Source: Syncephalastrum monosporum B8922
Taxonomy: Eukaryota > Mucoromycota > Mucoromycetes > Mucorales > Syncephalastraceae
DNA: 64,000 bases
Assembly (NCBI GenBank): GCA_000697355.1
Contig: JNEN01000922.1
Coordinates: 237,627-301,626, forward strand
Direction of reading: 5' to 3'
Under the pieces are notes generated by a model. The model had not been told where the DNA came from. It worked only from the letters and a program-made list of their open reading frames with translations, and searched no databases. Positions 10,518 through 22,548 of this stretch are shown piece after piece (within the stretch, counting starts at the first letter, position 1; each line of letters opens with the position of its first letter). Position numbers and translations under genes: made by a program.

Positions 10518-12620
10518 ATGTTATCTGTCGCAGTCATTGGCACAGGGTAAGTACAAAATTATATAGACAACGCAAGTCCTTACATGATCACAGGTTTAGC
10601 GGCATATGCGCAGCCATAAGACTCAGGCAGGAGTTGGGCGTGGATGCCACTGTGTTTGAAATGAGCAGTGAGGTGGGCGGTACCTGGCGTCAGAATATCT
10701 ATCCTGGTGCTGAGTGTGATATCCCGTCGCATCTCTATTCCCTGAGCTTCGAGCTGAATCCAAGTACGTGGTATGGATGGCAAAGAATCACACAGAAAAG
10801 CTCATGTATCATTCTCGCCAGACTGGCCGAAGCATTACAGTGGCCAACGTGAGATCCATGCGTATCTGCAGCATGTTGCCAAGAAATACAATGTTTACAA
10901 GCAGATCCTTTTCAACACCGAAGTGCTCAGCACCGAGTGGCTCGAACAGAAGCAAAAATGGCATGTCAAGTGGCGTTCCACTCTAGATGAGAAGGCAAAT
11001 ATAATTTCTGAAGGCTATTTTGATTCTGTGTATGCATCGTTATTACTCTGTTTTTCACGAACTGGAATTTAACGCGTTTTTGTGTTTTTTTTATAGAATC
11101 GCTGGCCTTGGACCTCTGCGTATCCCGAATGTGCCCAAGGAATTCAGCGGATTCGAGGGTCCGATTGTGCATACCACGTTTTGGGACAAGAGCATTGACT
11201 TTACCAACAAGCGTGTGGCTGTCATTGGCAGTGGTACAAGGTGGGATTTCTTTTAGCAATGGTTTCCCCACGCTTAGTCTCCATTAACTCTTTTTACCTT
11301 ATTGTGTAATATAGCGCCGTTCAAGTGGTACCTGAACTGACCAAGCAGGTGTCACATCTCTACAATTATATGAGAACGCCTATATGGGTTGTTCCTCGAG
11401 GTATGCGAATATATACTAAAAAAAAAAACAAATCAGGCGCATGACTCACAGGTGTGTCGTGGGAGCAGATCAGTTCAACTACTCGTCCCTGGTCAAGTTT
11501 GTATTTCGCTATGTCCCCTTTGCGATGCGGTTGTATCGATGGTTCCTTTATCTGAAGCATGAGGTGGGGTTTGGCCTATTCAGAAATCACCAGTCAAGGA
11601 TCAGCCGCAGGGTGCGCAGCCAGTTGGAAGGGAGCATTGTGCAGCGCCTCAAAAAGGTGGGACGTCTTGATTTGGTCCCTGCTCTCACGCCAGGTACGTC
11701 CTATGCTGCTTTCAGTATCTCAGTGCTACGTCATTCATTCCTGAGCTACACTCATACGTATCAGAATACGCACCTGGATGCAAACGCCTTGCCAAGAGCG
11801 AGACCTTTATAGAAGCACTTGCCAAACCAAACGTGACCGTTGTGCGCAGCGGTGTAGCCAAAGTAGAGGGTCATACAATCACGGACAACCACGGCAATGA
11901 AGTCGAAGTAGATATTCTGGTGCTTGCTACCGGATTCAAGACTCAAAGCTTCACGGGTAACCTCAAGGTGATCGGTAGAGGAGGTCAGACTTTAGATGAG
12001 AAATGGCATTCGGCCTATCCTCAGACTTACAAGGTAAAAAATGACACCGGATACCTCGTACGCGTGGCTCATAGATGGGTTCATAGTCTGTGACTACACC
12101 TGGATACCCCAACTTTTTCTACCTTCTCGGCCCCTCATCCGGTCTGGGCCATAACTCTGTCATCGTGATTGTGGAATGGTACGTTGTGGTCATACTCGTT
12201 CAAATATCAAAATGTGCTTATGTGTGATTTTTGCGTACGCAGTCAGGTGGAATATGCTGTTCAGTGTTTGAAGCACATGGTCAAAAAGAAGATCAAATCA
12301 CTTGAGCCCAAGGAGTCTGCTGCTAATGAATGGGTATCCACGCTGCGCGAGAACCTCAAGACCACTGTGTGGGGAGCAGGTTAGCAAAATTGTTTACAAG
12401 TGTTATATCAGGATGAATGGCCTCATATTTTGCGCTTTAGGTGGTTGTCAATCATGGTACCAAAACGACGAAGGAGAGGTATAATGTGCATTGCGATCGT
12501 ATGAATAGACATGCTAATAATGTCTATTGTCAGGTTTTTGGTTTATGGAGCGGTAACGTCACATCCTATTGGCGTGCTTTGCGTCGCCCAGATTTTAGTC
12601 ACTTCATTGCACACAAGTAA
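10518..12620 (+). CDS. Baeyer-Villiger-type flavin monooxygenase, copy 1
   Basis: FAD- and NADPH-dependent monooxygenase that would insert oxygen next to a ketone or oxidise a soft heteroatom; the substrate is unknown. Eleven exons close to 494 aa: 10518-10546, 10594-10763, 10822-11029, 11097-11240, 11315-11400, 11469-11693, 11765-12033, 12087-12178, 12243-12379, 12441-12478 and 12534-12620. The N-terminus has the FAD Rossmann motif IGTGFSG, then GGTW and YPGAECDIPSHLYS. The family fingerprint FxGxxxHTxxW is met by FEGPIVHTTFW, followed by the NADPH Rossmann motif GSGTSA and later the DILVLATGF block. Similar length, motifs and context show that the next gene is a paralogue. The acceptor at 11468 was chosen over a nearer AG because only it keeps the frame. 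Confidence 0.9.
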
Positions 12621-13686
12621 TGCAAACAGAGCATATTTTTTTCGCTGAACATATCCTGCTGATTGTTGGACGAGATTAATGATCGATTCCTGCGTATCTC
12701 ATATTTTTTCGGGCCTGATGCATTTCGTTTACTATTACGCATTTCAAAATTAAACGTATTCGCATATCGGCTGGAAATGTATAAGTAACTACTCAATAAT
12801 ATTGATCTTTGTGAGTTTTTCGTATCATCTACAATTAAGGTACTTCCAGCGTTTCAGATACCTGTGGGAAGCATATATACAATCGATGTAATGTTAATGA
12901 GCCGGTCATTTTTTCGAGTCACCGAGAAGATCGATTACACGCATGTACTGCTTTTCTTGTATATACTAGGGGTACTGAGCAGCTGGACAAGCGGTATTAG
13001 CAGATCAGACGGATGCGTTGCCCGAGAATGTACGCATGGACAAAAATGGTGAAAAAAGGATTTTGGAACCGTAAACGGAAAAACCTTCGGGATGCGGGAT
13101 GCGGGATGCAGGGTCGGAAACGTTTCTCGCGAATCAAAAGTACAAGATTACTACTTCCAGCTTAAACCTACAGGCGTTTATTATGTCATTTTTGAAACAA
13201 GGATCAAAGCTGACGTGGGGTTACAATGGGCTAATTATAATCAACAAACAATCGCTTGTATGAGGCATCAAGCGGTGCCTGCGACTTTTGTGCGGATGGG
13301 GTCGATTTGCATTAGCGGAGGTGGGCTTACTTGAAGCTACTGAGTTACTCTCATTTTCCTTCGACAAATTAAATGCTCAATTGGGTTGTTCTTTTTACCA
13401 TTTTGACCCATATTTCTGCACTGCTACCAGCACTATTGTCATGGGAATACGAATGACTCAGACCAAATACTGGCTAGCGTCCCCCTTGTATTTTTATATG
13501 CAGCAGTAGGTGACCATATTCCAAGTAGCAATTCATACAGAAATAGGCGCTAGAGCATTTTTGCGGGACCAACTTGGGTGTCAAAACTGTGAAAAGTAAA
13601 AACTCCTATTGCTCATATAAAAATACATTGCTTTTCCTTTATCTTCCCTCGCCTTAACGACATTAGTTCGACCCCTGTCCTTCATA
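12621..13686. other. spacer between the two monooxygenase genes
   Basis: About 1.07 kb, AT-rich in part, holding the 3' UTR of copy 1 and the promoter of copy 2. A short GATGCGG-type repeat in three copies lies at 13091-13113. I found no gene or obvious remnant of a third copy. Confidence 0.55.
13616..13623 (+). promoter_or_regulatory. TATA-like element upstream of second monooxygenase
   Basis: TATAAAAA about 70 bp before the ATG at 13687. The position fits a core promoter; supported by pattern only. Confidence 0.4.
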
Positions 13687-15610
13687 ATGGCTCTTCCCAC
13701 GGTTGGCATTATTGGTGGAGGGTTTGTACAGAAAACGAGCATTTGGACACGTCTTGACACGAACGTCGTATTACAGCATTAGCGGTATCACCGCCGCCAT
13801 CCAGCTCCAGAAGAAGATGGGAATTGAAGCCCAAATATTCGAGGCCTCAGACAATTTTGGTGGCACGTGGTATCAGAACACGTATCCAGGTTGTGCCTGC
13901 GACGTACCATCCCATTTGTACTCGTTGAGCTTTGATCTCAACCCAGGTACGCGGGGCAAAAAATCCAAGCTTCGCTAGATGTGTGTATACCAACGTGATT
14001 TTTTTTTTTTTTTGCATCTGTCCATTAGAATGGTCGCAGCGATTTAGTCCTCAGCCTGAGATTCATGCGTATCTGGCCAACGTAGCTCACAAACATCAGC
14101 TCAAAAAGCAGACAAAGTTCAACACTGAAGTCACTCAAGCCTTGTGGATTGAAAGCGAACGCAAATGGCGTCTTGACTGGCGTCAGCAAGGAGATACATC
14201 TGTCCAATCATCGTTCTTTGACTACATGTATGTAGTATGTAGCGTGGACGACATTTTTCTTATCTCACTCGATCTATCTATTTTATTAGCTATGTCGGCG
14301 TCGGCTCGTTGCGTGTGGCACATATTCCCGAGGAGTTCAAGGGCTTCCAAGGCACGATTGTCCACACGACTCACTGGGATTCAACAGTCGATTTTACGGA
14401 CAAGCGAGTGGCCATTGTTGGTAGTGGCTCGAGCGCAATCCAGGCCATTCCCACCTTGGCTGATGCTGCGTCTGTGCTATACAGCTACCAACGAACTCCT
14501 GCTTGGTGTATTGTCCGCAAGCAATATCATTATTCTGCCTTATTCAAGTTCTTCCTCAAATATGTGCCATTGGTGGCACGCATCTACCGTCTTTATCTCT
14601 TTTTGCTGGTGAGTTTCGTACTATGCGACCACAAAAATGCGTTTCTCTTTGCTGAACTCTTCCATAGTATGAGCTCAATTATATCAACTTTGGCTACTAC
14701 AGCTCCTATTTGGGCCGTTTGCGTCGTCGCAAAATTGAAGAGCAGATCCGGAGCCGCCTTGAGAAAAATGGCCGCCCTGACCTGGTTTCCGCCCTGATAC
14801 CCAACTACCCGCCCGGCTGCAAGCGCATCTTGCAGTCTGAATTTTATTATGAGGCGCTTTGTAAAGACAACGTCGTATTGGAACGCACACCGATCCAGTC
14901 TGTCGAAGGCCGCACGATTACTACCCAGGATGGCAAGGAGGCCGAGTTTGATATCTTGGTGTTGGCCACTGGCTTTGACGTGCAGGGCTATCTCGGCAAC
15001 CTTAAGATCTATGGCAAGGACGAGAAAGTGTCCCTCAACGAGCAGTGGCAGAAGGGCTTCCCCGATACCTACAAGACTGTGACGATCAATGGCTACCCCA
15101 ACCTATTCATGATCCTCGGTGCCTCTAGTGTAAGTGGAAGGTAGTAATTAAGGCACCCTCTCACCAGGTATCACCTGCTCCATAGATTTTGGGCCACAAC
15201 AGTGTTATTATTATGGGTGAATGGTAAGAAACAGCCTATATATATGTGTGTATCTAAGCTCACTACGGTCGGCGTATGTACAGCCAAGTGGATTATTCGA
15301 TTCGCTGCTTGAAGTATGCTATGAAGCACAATCTGGCTGCGTTTGAGCCCGAGAAACGTGCCCAAGACAAATTTGTAAAGGATCTCAAGAAAGCCTTCGA
15401 GAACACGGTGTGGAAGGGCGGTTGCAACTCGTGGTATCTGAATGAGGAAGGCGATGTAAGAATTTTGGCCTAGTTGACCCCTCTATGCGCTCTTCTCACA
15501 TGTGGATTACAACTTAGGTGACAGCCATTTGGTCGAGCACAGTAACACGCTTCTGGCTGCTGTTGCGCAAGGTGGATTTCTCAAAGTTTATTACATACAA
15601 GCGTGCCTAA
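13687..15610 (+). CDS. Baeyer-Villiger-type flavin monooxygenase, copy 2
   Basis: Paralogue of the gene at 10518. Eight exons close to 495 aa: 13687-13721, 13777-13946, 14029-14227, 14290-14608, 14668-15129, 15186-15223, 15284-15455 and 15518-15610. Motifs in order: IGGGISG (FAD), GGTW, YPGCACDVPSHLYS, the fingerprint FQGTIVHTTHW, GSGSSA (NADPH), and DILVLATGFD. The C-terminus aligns to copy 1 through GCNSWY and an aromatic tail. Five intron positions are shared with copy 1, while two are unique here. The first intron begins GTTTGT, a weaker donor than usual, but only this junction restores the glycine motif. Substrate unknown. Confidence 0.9.
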
Positions 15611-15687
15611 GGGTAAATAAAGAAAACAGGACAGCCAGCTTTTACCGCTTTCCCAGCTTTCCTAGCTTTCTCGGTTGGTTTGTTTTT

Positions 15688-17056
15688 CTATCGCCGCATA
15701 CTACTCGCACTGCTGCTGCTTGGAGCAGGTGTGCTGAGCATGATCTCAACAGCTCGATTGAGATTGTTGTGTGCTGAAGAGAGCGCCCTCGTGATGGATT
15801 CGGGTGGGTGGTCAGGAAACATGGTTCGCAGGATCACGGTGTCCTCCTCCGAGGGCGGCTCCAGGTCGCTTCCTTCCGAGGTGAACGTATCAATGTATTC
15901 CTAACAACAGAGGAGCAGGACATGAGCAAGTCGTGCAATGCTCATATGCTCACCACTTACTCGGACGGTGGACGTATTCGCTCTTGTGGTGGTGGCCGCA
16001 GGTTGTCGGCGATTCCGTAAGCCAGTTGTGGCGAGCGTATCGAGTGCGTTCGAGAGCCCTGATGTTTCGTTTGGCAACGTATTGGTGGACCGTGCGATGG
16101 GTGCCGATGCCAAGGAAGGCGCGATATACTGGCGGGCGGCGGAGCGCATCAGGCGAGGGAATCGCCACTGCTTGATGCCCATGATATCGGAACGGTACAA
16201 TGCGCCTGCTAAGAGGCCACACACACACGGTGTGATGGTTGCAAAACCTTGTGATGCAAATATCTGAACGGAGGTGGTGAATATACGCAATAGCGTGTTT
16301 GCACGTCTTTCTTACCTGAAGCGCCAATGCGTAAGTGAACATCTTGCTGGACATGGTGAAGCCAAAGATACGAAATCGATAGGTGACGGGGATCAGACGA
16401 TGGTATTGGTACATCATGGAAAAGAGGACGGCATAGCTATCGAGAGGAGGAGCGTAAGCCGAAGGGGTGATTGGATCCAGTGGAGTACCTACGGCCCGCC
16501 TGGGATGCTCCTCAATCCGAGACGCGCGCCAGACACCAACGCGCCGAGTTCGAGAAGGGTCGACATGACAACAGAAAGAAACACGAAAGCCTAGAGCAGA
16601 GAATGATTGAGCATGACCACACGACGAGCCATTATCGAGTCATTATCAAGTTATCGAGCGTTGAACTTACGGCATATTTGGCGTATCCGTATTGGCGCTC
16701 GATCACGCGCATCGTGTAGAGAAGCAAAAGGCCAAAGAAGAGCTCGCCCGAGTTGGTGAACGCGCAGTGCGACGTCAGGAGGCGCCAAAACTAAGAGACG
16801 GCGACAGGTGTGAGTGCTGACGCTGCGGCAAAGAGCAGAGCAGAGTATACCTGGTGGTGAATTGTGATGTGGGGATGGAGTTGGAGGTGGAAGTAAGGCT
16901 TCTGGTTGAAGATCGCGGCGAGGAGCGAGGATGCACCGACGAAAAGCATCAAGAACTTGGTAATGGACGCATTGTAGAAGCCTAAGTTGGAATAAGCGGA
17001 TTGGCCTCTTCTGGCGTGCAACGCTCGCTTTCACCTGAAGGACTCGCGATCGGCAT
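15688..17056 (-). CDS. rhomboid-like ER membrane protein with C-terminal UBA, UBAC2/Dsc2 type
   Basis: Seven exons close to 335 aa: 17035-17056, 16851-16981, 16671-16790, 16493-16590, 16316-16436, 15961-16263 and 15688-15900. The start MPIASPSGFYNASITK joins a seven-codon first exon to the family N-terminus. Several hydrophobic helices follow, with YFHLQLHPH, FWRLLT and the IPGGPYAVLF / YRFRIFG blocks typical of UBAC2 and fission yeast Ucp14/Dsc2. No rhomboid catalytic Ser-His pair is evident, as expected for pseudoproteases of this group. The C-terminus (EEDTVILRTMFPD...) is a UBA-type fold. Known relatives act in ER quality control or in the Dsc ubiquitin ligase. Which of the two groups this belongs to is not settled. 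Confidence 0.85.
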
Positions 17057-17572
17057 TCGGTGACAACAGACAGTACGGAAAAGGGCTATCCTCTTTCGTT
17101 TGACGCTCAGCCCAACGCACCTTCCATTTAACCCCACAATTCGAAACTATCAGAGTTGCATTAATACCCAAACTCGATTCTTTGGCACTAATCAAACTCT
17201 GTTCGTCAAGTAGCCTACTCTTTAGCACTGAACAGTATGCAGTATAATATACAAAACAGACAATTGACTGATACGCTCTTTCTACCTGAATTAAGCTATC
17301 AAGGACAACGGACGCACGTCGATGACAGAATGTACTACTACATAGGTACTGCCGTGTTATATGGTGCATCCTTTGTTACTCCTAAGGAAGCGTACTCATC
17401 GCCGCAGCACAAGTAGAGTGGCAACACCTCTGCTAAGAGAAGCTGGCGTTGGTTTAAGAAGAAAGAGCATGTTACGTATGTTTCATTTTTTGGTCACCAC
17501 AGAAAGAAAAAGGGAAGGTAATAAAGTTTGACATCGATTTTCGCTTGATCTTCCTTTCCTCCGCCCGCACGG
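17057..17572. other. divergent promoter region, UBAC2/Dsc2-like / PRS gene
   Basis: Head-to-head upstream region of about 0.5 kb. No additional gene is supported. Confidence 0.5.
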
Positions 17573-19670
17573 ATGCTTGCTGTCAAACGCCAGGCTGCAC
17601 GCTCTCGCCTCAATGCAGCTTGCACACCTTTCCGATCCTTGACCACAAAAGTAGTAACTGCCATTCCTAGTCTGAATTCGGATTCTGACCATTCTATAGC
17701 CGAGAAACCAGTGGTCGAACCTGTTTTTGCCCACCACGAAAGGCAATGACCTGAGTGCCGATGTTCCCCTGAGCCATGCCCACCTTGTCAAAAGCGGCTT
17801 TGTGCGACAGGTACATTGTATATTGTCTGATCGATTTGAGCGCTAGCTGATCATTGAGGTAGTCTTCGTCCGGTATCTACTCATTGTTACCGCTCGGCCT
17901 GCGTACCATTCAGAAAATCGAGGCTGTTATTGACGAAGAAATGCATGCCATAGGTAAACAAAGAAACAACGATAACTACGATAGCTACGATAGCTACGAC
18001 TATGACTACAATCATCTTATACGGATCCGCTTACCTGACGATACTACGCAGGTGCGCAAAAGCTAGCGCTGCCGTCGCTTCTTTCGGCTTCCAATTGGAA
18101 AAAGACAGGTCGCTGGAATGATGCGAAAGGCGAAGTAAGTACGCCGGTGACTGGGATACATACAATGCTGTATCTATGTGAGGCTCACATAGTCATTTCT
18201 AGTTCTTTCGCTTACAAGATCGGCGGGAGACAGACATGCTCCTGGCGCCCACCCACGAGGAAGAAATCACACAGCTGGTGGCGGCCGAACTCAAGACCGA
18301 CAAACAATTGCCCATCCGTCTCTATCAAATCGGGCGCAAATACCGCGACGAGCTTCGGCCGCGAGCTGGTCTCTTGAGGGGCCGCGAGTTTGTCATGAAA
18401 GACCTGTATACCTTTGATGCCACTGCCGACGACGCCTTTGTCTCCTACGATAGCGTAAGCGGAGCCTATCGACGTATCTTTGAACGCTTAGGTGTTCGTT
18501 TCGTCGTTGTAAGTACTTGACTTCAGACTCCATTTTTATCTTTAGTTTTATTTATAGAAAGAGGTACTTTTAGGCTGAGGCAGACAGTGGCAACATGGGT
18601 GGTTCACGATCACACGAGTATCATATCCTGTCGTCAGGTAAGCAAGGCTACCCTGGGTGATTTTCATTATAAAGCCTAACACTGCTTCAGCGGGCGAGGA
18701 CACGCTTCTGACCTGTTCCAAGTGCGATTATGCTGCGAACCAAGAGCTGGCTGTTGGTACGATTGACTCGGACGTGGCAAAAACGGTACCGCCCAACGAG
18801 AACGATCAGAAAATGAGCCAGATATTGAACCTTTCTGGCCCACTGAGTCCATCTCTGTTTTCGTTTGTGGTACACAACATGAACGGAGAAGCCACGCGGC
18901 AGGGTACCGTCGCTGCCGTTGTTCCGGCTGGCCGTTCAGCCAACATGACCAAGGTCACTTCTGAGCTGTCCAAGTATCTTGAGCTGGATGCCCACGACGT
19001 ACTCGACCTGAAGGCGACCCAGACGGTGCACGACAATATAACCCTGTTTTGTGACGATGCCGTTCCTGCGACTGCGCTTAAAGGCCGAGAAACCCATGTG
19101 AGAGGTTCGTTCCGCAATACCGTCGAAGGTGATGGTTGCCACGCATGCGGTGCGGAGTTGAAACAGGTCCGAGCCATTGAAGCCGCCCACACGTTCTATC
19201 TCGGCACCAAGTATTCGGACGCGCTGGGCTGCAGGTATGGTCCCCAGCGCAAGGCAGCCGAAATGGGCTGCTACGGTATCGGTATCTCGCGTCTGCTGGC
19301 TGCTGTTGCCGAAGTGCGCCATGATCAAAAGGGTATCGTATGGCCAGTGTCCATTGCACCCTACCGTGTATGCATTATCCCGACCAACGACAAGCAAGCC
19401 GAGTTTGCTAGCCTGACGCATACAATCTATGATACCTTGAATGACGCAACTTCTATGACGGACGAAGTCATAATCGACGACCGCAAGGGCGGGTTTGGGC
19501 GCAAGATGAGGGACGCCGAGCTCATTGGCTATCCGTTTACGATTGTGGTGGGCCAAAAGGCGTTGACGGAGGGTATTGTTGAGGTTCATGCGCGCAGACA
19601 TGGCGCCAATAGCTCCATTTTTTCTGTGCCAATCAACACACTGGACACCTTCCTCCAGAAATCACTTTAG
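17573..19670 (+). CDS. prolyl-tRNA synthetase, bacterial/mitochondrial type
   Basis: Class II synthetase charging tRNA-Pro, here likely in mitochondria. Seven exons close to 570 aa: 17573-17650, 17700-17810, 17863-17953, 18052-18134, 18203-18508, 18574-18637 and 18691-19670. The first 26 residues are Arg/Ala/Ser-rich without acids, a good mitochondrial presequence. The body shows [28 protein letters not shown] (motif 2 region), [20 protein letters not shown] and, near the end, [13 protein letters not shown] (motif 3). The large exon covers a shortened editing-type insertion and the C-terminal anticodon-binding domain (IIPTN...). The first intron uses GTAGTA...CTATAG; without it the presequence frame hits a stop. 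Confidence 0.92.
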
Positions 19671-19799
19671 GCATATAATTATCATGTATAGAATGAAATC
19701 TTATTCTAGATTTTACAGTAGCAATGTAACAAAGGCTAGGTAACCATCCCATATAGAAGATTGCAGAGAATAAAAAAGGTACAAGGAGCATTTTCCGAC

Positions 19800-20585
19800 T
19801 TAGTGCTTGTCAAAGAAGCCGGCGTACTTCAGGGCCACAGCACCAGCAGCAATAGCGACAGAAAGCGCCGTGCTCACCGAGATGGTCTGCACAAGCTTAG
19901 CGGACTTGAGCTGAGCCTGCACCAAAGTTTACAATTCAAAAAAGTTTCAGCTCCTATGTTCCAAAAGAACAGTAAATAACAGAGTTCCCATTCGCTTTAC
20001 CTCGAGGCGCTCCTTCTCGATCTGAGCATTTTCCTTCTCCTGCTTGAGGGCACCGTTGGCCTTGAGCAGGAACTCGTTGTACTTTTTGATGCCCTCCTCC
20101 TTGCGATGAGTACCGTCGCAGAAACCTACCCAGTCATAAACATCAGCTGCTTGCGGCCAGATTCCCCTTTTATTTTCCTTTTTCATACCATTTTGGTCGT
20201 GGGTATATTTGCAGCCGCACAGGTAGAACGTCTTGGCCTCATCGACGACAATCTTCTTGGGCTTGAAGGGACCGCCCCGGTGCTTCAAAAGAGAGGACAG
20301 TGTGAATCATAGGTTCTATTTTCTCGGGCCTATTTACTTACCGAGCCATCACAGAAAGGCTGGGTCTTGGACTCACCGCAGGCGCACCTTGAACCATTCA
20401 TCAGTATAGCCATTAGAGAGTGTATGCGTTATAAAAGCTCACCAGTAGTATTCCTATCAAAACCAACGCGTGTAAGATTCTCAGCTTTCGTCTTATCGGG
20501 CTCTCATTACCTTGCCAGGCTCGAGGTCGACCTTGTAAGGCTTGGGCTGGACAAACACGGGTTGAGGCGTCTCGGTCGAAGACAT
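19800..20585 (-). CDS. CDGSH iron-sulfur domain protein with two motifs and a C-terminal membrane anchor
   Basis: Six exons close to 155 aa: 20511-20585, 20443-20453, 20342-20387, 20189-20282, 20001-20125 and 19800-19916. Two CDGSH-type 2Fe-2S sites are present, as in CISD3/MiNT-like proteins: C30, C32, C41, H45 and C66, C68, C78, H82. The second exon is only 11 nt and supplies EYYW with its neighbours. After the second site come a Glu/Lys-rich helix and a hydrophobic segment near residues 130-148, so the protein is probably anchored by its tail. The tail anchor is not typical of soluble two-motif CISD3. Mitochondrial or ER outer surface is an inference from this layout. Confidence 0.88.
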
Positions 20586-21239
20586 GGTAGAAAAGGTGAG
20601 AGTGGGGGTTAGTGTACTAAGCAAAAGAAAAAGGGGAGGAAAAGAAAACAAAAAAAGAGATGCCTTTCAAATTTAAAGAGAGCTAGATTTTGTTACACAA
20701 GCAAGTCTTCACTGCCGGGCCCCCACCGTCCTAGTCCCGCTCGGGATCGCTCCACAGCTTAAGAACAGCAAAAGTTGAGTTTATCTACCAGCCGGATAAG
20801 CTTTTTTTTTGAAACAACCAACAGTACAGAAGGTGGCACTTTCGAAAGACGCGAACGTACTAAATGCAGCACATTGTATGCTCATGGTTTGCCCGTTAGT
20901 ACGCCATATCATGCAAACCAGACATGTCATCTGCAGCTCGACCTTATGCTAAATATATGCTCGCTAAAAACAAGAAGGTCCGTGGATAGCAGCTGTTGTG
21001 ACCCACGAGGTGTCACATAGTAAGGTGAGTGGACACATAACAACTTCGACTGCTCCTCTTCGTCTTGATCCTCTCTTTTGCAGTGTCTCGCTCTCAATCT
21101 GCATAAACACTACCATGGACCCCTAATAAGATGAAATTCATGCCGCGGTACACAAGTTGACCCTGTGCTCCTGGCAACCGTCGATGTCTTTTTTCTTCTG
21201 TTTCCTCTCAATCTCCTCTCTATCACAGCTCGCCGTGTG
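20586..21239. other. divergent intergenic region, CDGSH / CorA-like genes
   Basis: Shared upstream DNA. The right part holds pyrimidine-rich stretches and an acceptor-like site just before the CorA ATG, so a 5' UTR intron or an extra upstream coding exon is possible. No upstream exon kept the reading frame. Confidence 0.45.
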
Positions 21240-22475
21240 ATGGGTTGCAAGACAGACTCTGCCCGTTTCACTTTATACGAAGGTTCGACAGGCTACAGTA
21301 CCGTCCATTCGCTTGATCAGACACCCTTGTATGCTCAATGGATCGACGTGTATCAGCCCAGCCATGATGAACTGCAGTCCCTTGCAAATGTAAGTCATAT
21401 GTGGATTTCATTGTACTCGACGGACAGCTGGACTGAACAGGTTCAGATGTTTGCCATACACCCCTTGACATTGAACGACTTGACCAGCCGGACCAAGCGC
21501 GAGAAATGCGACCTGTTTAGCAGCTATCTTTTTGTTAGCTGTCAGACCCTCCACCACACAATGCTGTACTGCATCATCTCCGAGCACTGCATCCTCACAG
21601 TAAAGCGTCGTTTTTTTATCATTGCTTCTTTCGCGTTCCTGGTCTGTATACTGATCCATTTTTGGATAACAAATGGATAGTTCCATTTTGACCCAGTCCG
21701 CTTCGATCGGGTACGGGACCGCATCGGCGAGATACAGCCTTATACAGTCCAGGTCACGCCGACCTGGATAGGTTACGCTATTCTCGACGATGTGGTGCTC
21801 GAGTTTGACAAAGTAACGCAGCACCTCGCGGGCGAGGTCGAGCGTCTCGACGACGGCGTCATGGGAGCTACTGAATTGCCTGACAACACATTGGTACACA
21901 TCGCATCCTGCCGCAAACGGGTCACGCACTTGGTACATCACTTGAGCGTCAAGCAAGACGTGCTCAAAGTGTTGCTTAAAACGCAAACGGATATCCAAAT
22001 CTACTTCGAAGATCTCCAAGGTAACACAACCATTTTCTGCACCTCAAAAAGCTTATCCTGACCCCCGGCCCCATCCGGGTTCCATCAGCACGCACCCACT
22101 CGTTCTTACAGCACCTGAACCACTGCGAGATTGTGCTGGCTCGAACCCATGCTAATTATCTCGGACAGATCTCGATTGAGCTCACGCAGGCCTCCAACAA
22201 GACCAGTCATGTCATGAGTCGTTTGACGATCTTTGCGACGGTGTTGCTGCCAATGAATCTCGTGACAGGCTTGTGGGGTAATACATTTACTTGTTCTGAA
22301 AAAGAAGCACACAGAACAAAAAGAATACTGATACAGTGTATACGCCACAGGCGTGAACGTTAAGGTACCAGGACGTGATTACGATTCGCTGGTGTGTTTC
22401 TACTGGATTCTAGGCTGTTTAGGGCTAGTAGCAATGCTGTCTTTTACGGTAGCTCGCCAATGGAGTTTGGTTTAA
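21240..22475 (+). CDS. CorA/Alr-type divalent cation transporter with GVN signature
   Basis: Membrane metal-ion channel of the CorA superfamily, closest to fungal Alr1/Mnr2-type proteins. Five exons close to 320 aa: 21240-21389, 21441-21599, 21681-22020, 22089-22277 and 22351-22475. Features seen are FAIHPLTLNDL, ILTFHFDPVRF, the HLNHCE...RTHANYLGQISIE helix, and two C-terminal membrane segments (IFATVLLPMNLVTGLWG and FYWILGCLGLVAML). The pore signature at the end of the first segment reads G280-V281-N282 instead of the usual GMN. The codons lie across an intron, and no other in-frame splice choice restores Met. The protein is short for Alr1 because the long N-terminal extension is absent or lies in an unseen exon. 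Confidence 0.85.
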
Positions 22476-22548
22476 AATATAGACGAATAATGACAAGAGA
22501 GGAAGAGGAAGAGAAAATCAGAGCGACTAACGAGGAATTGTAATCAAA

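Noticed and set aside
12621..13686. Possible third monooxygenase copy or remnant between the pair
   Set aside because: No stretch resembles any of the family motifs.
18806..19601. Long minus-strand frames under the prolyl-tRNA synthetase
   Set aside because: Antisense shadows of a well-supported exon; no motifs of their own.
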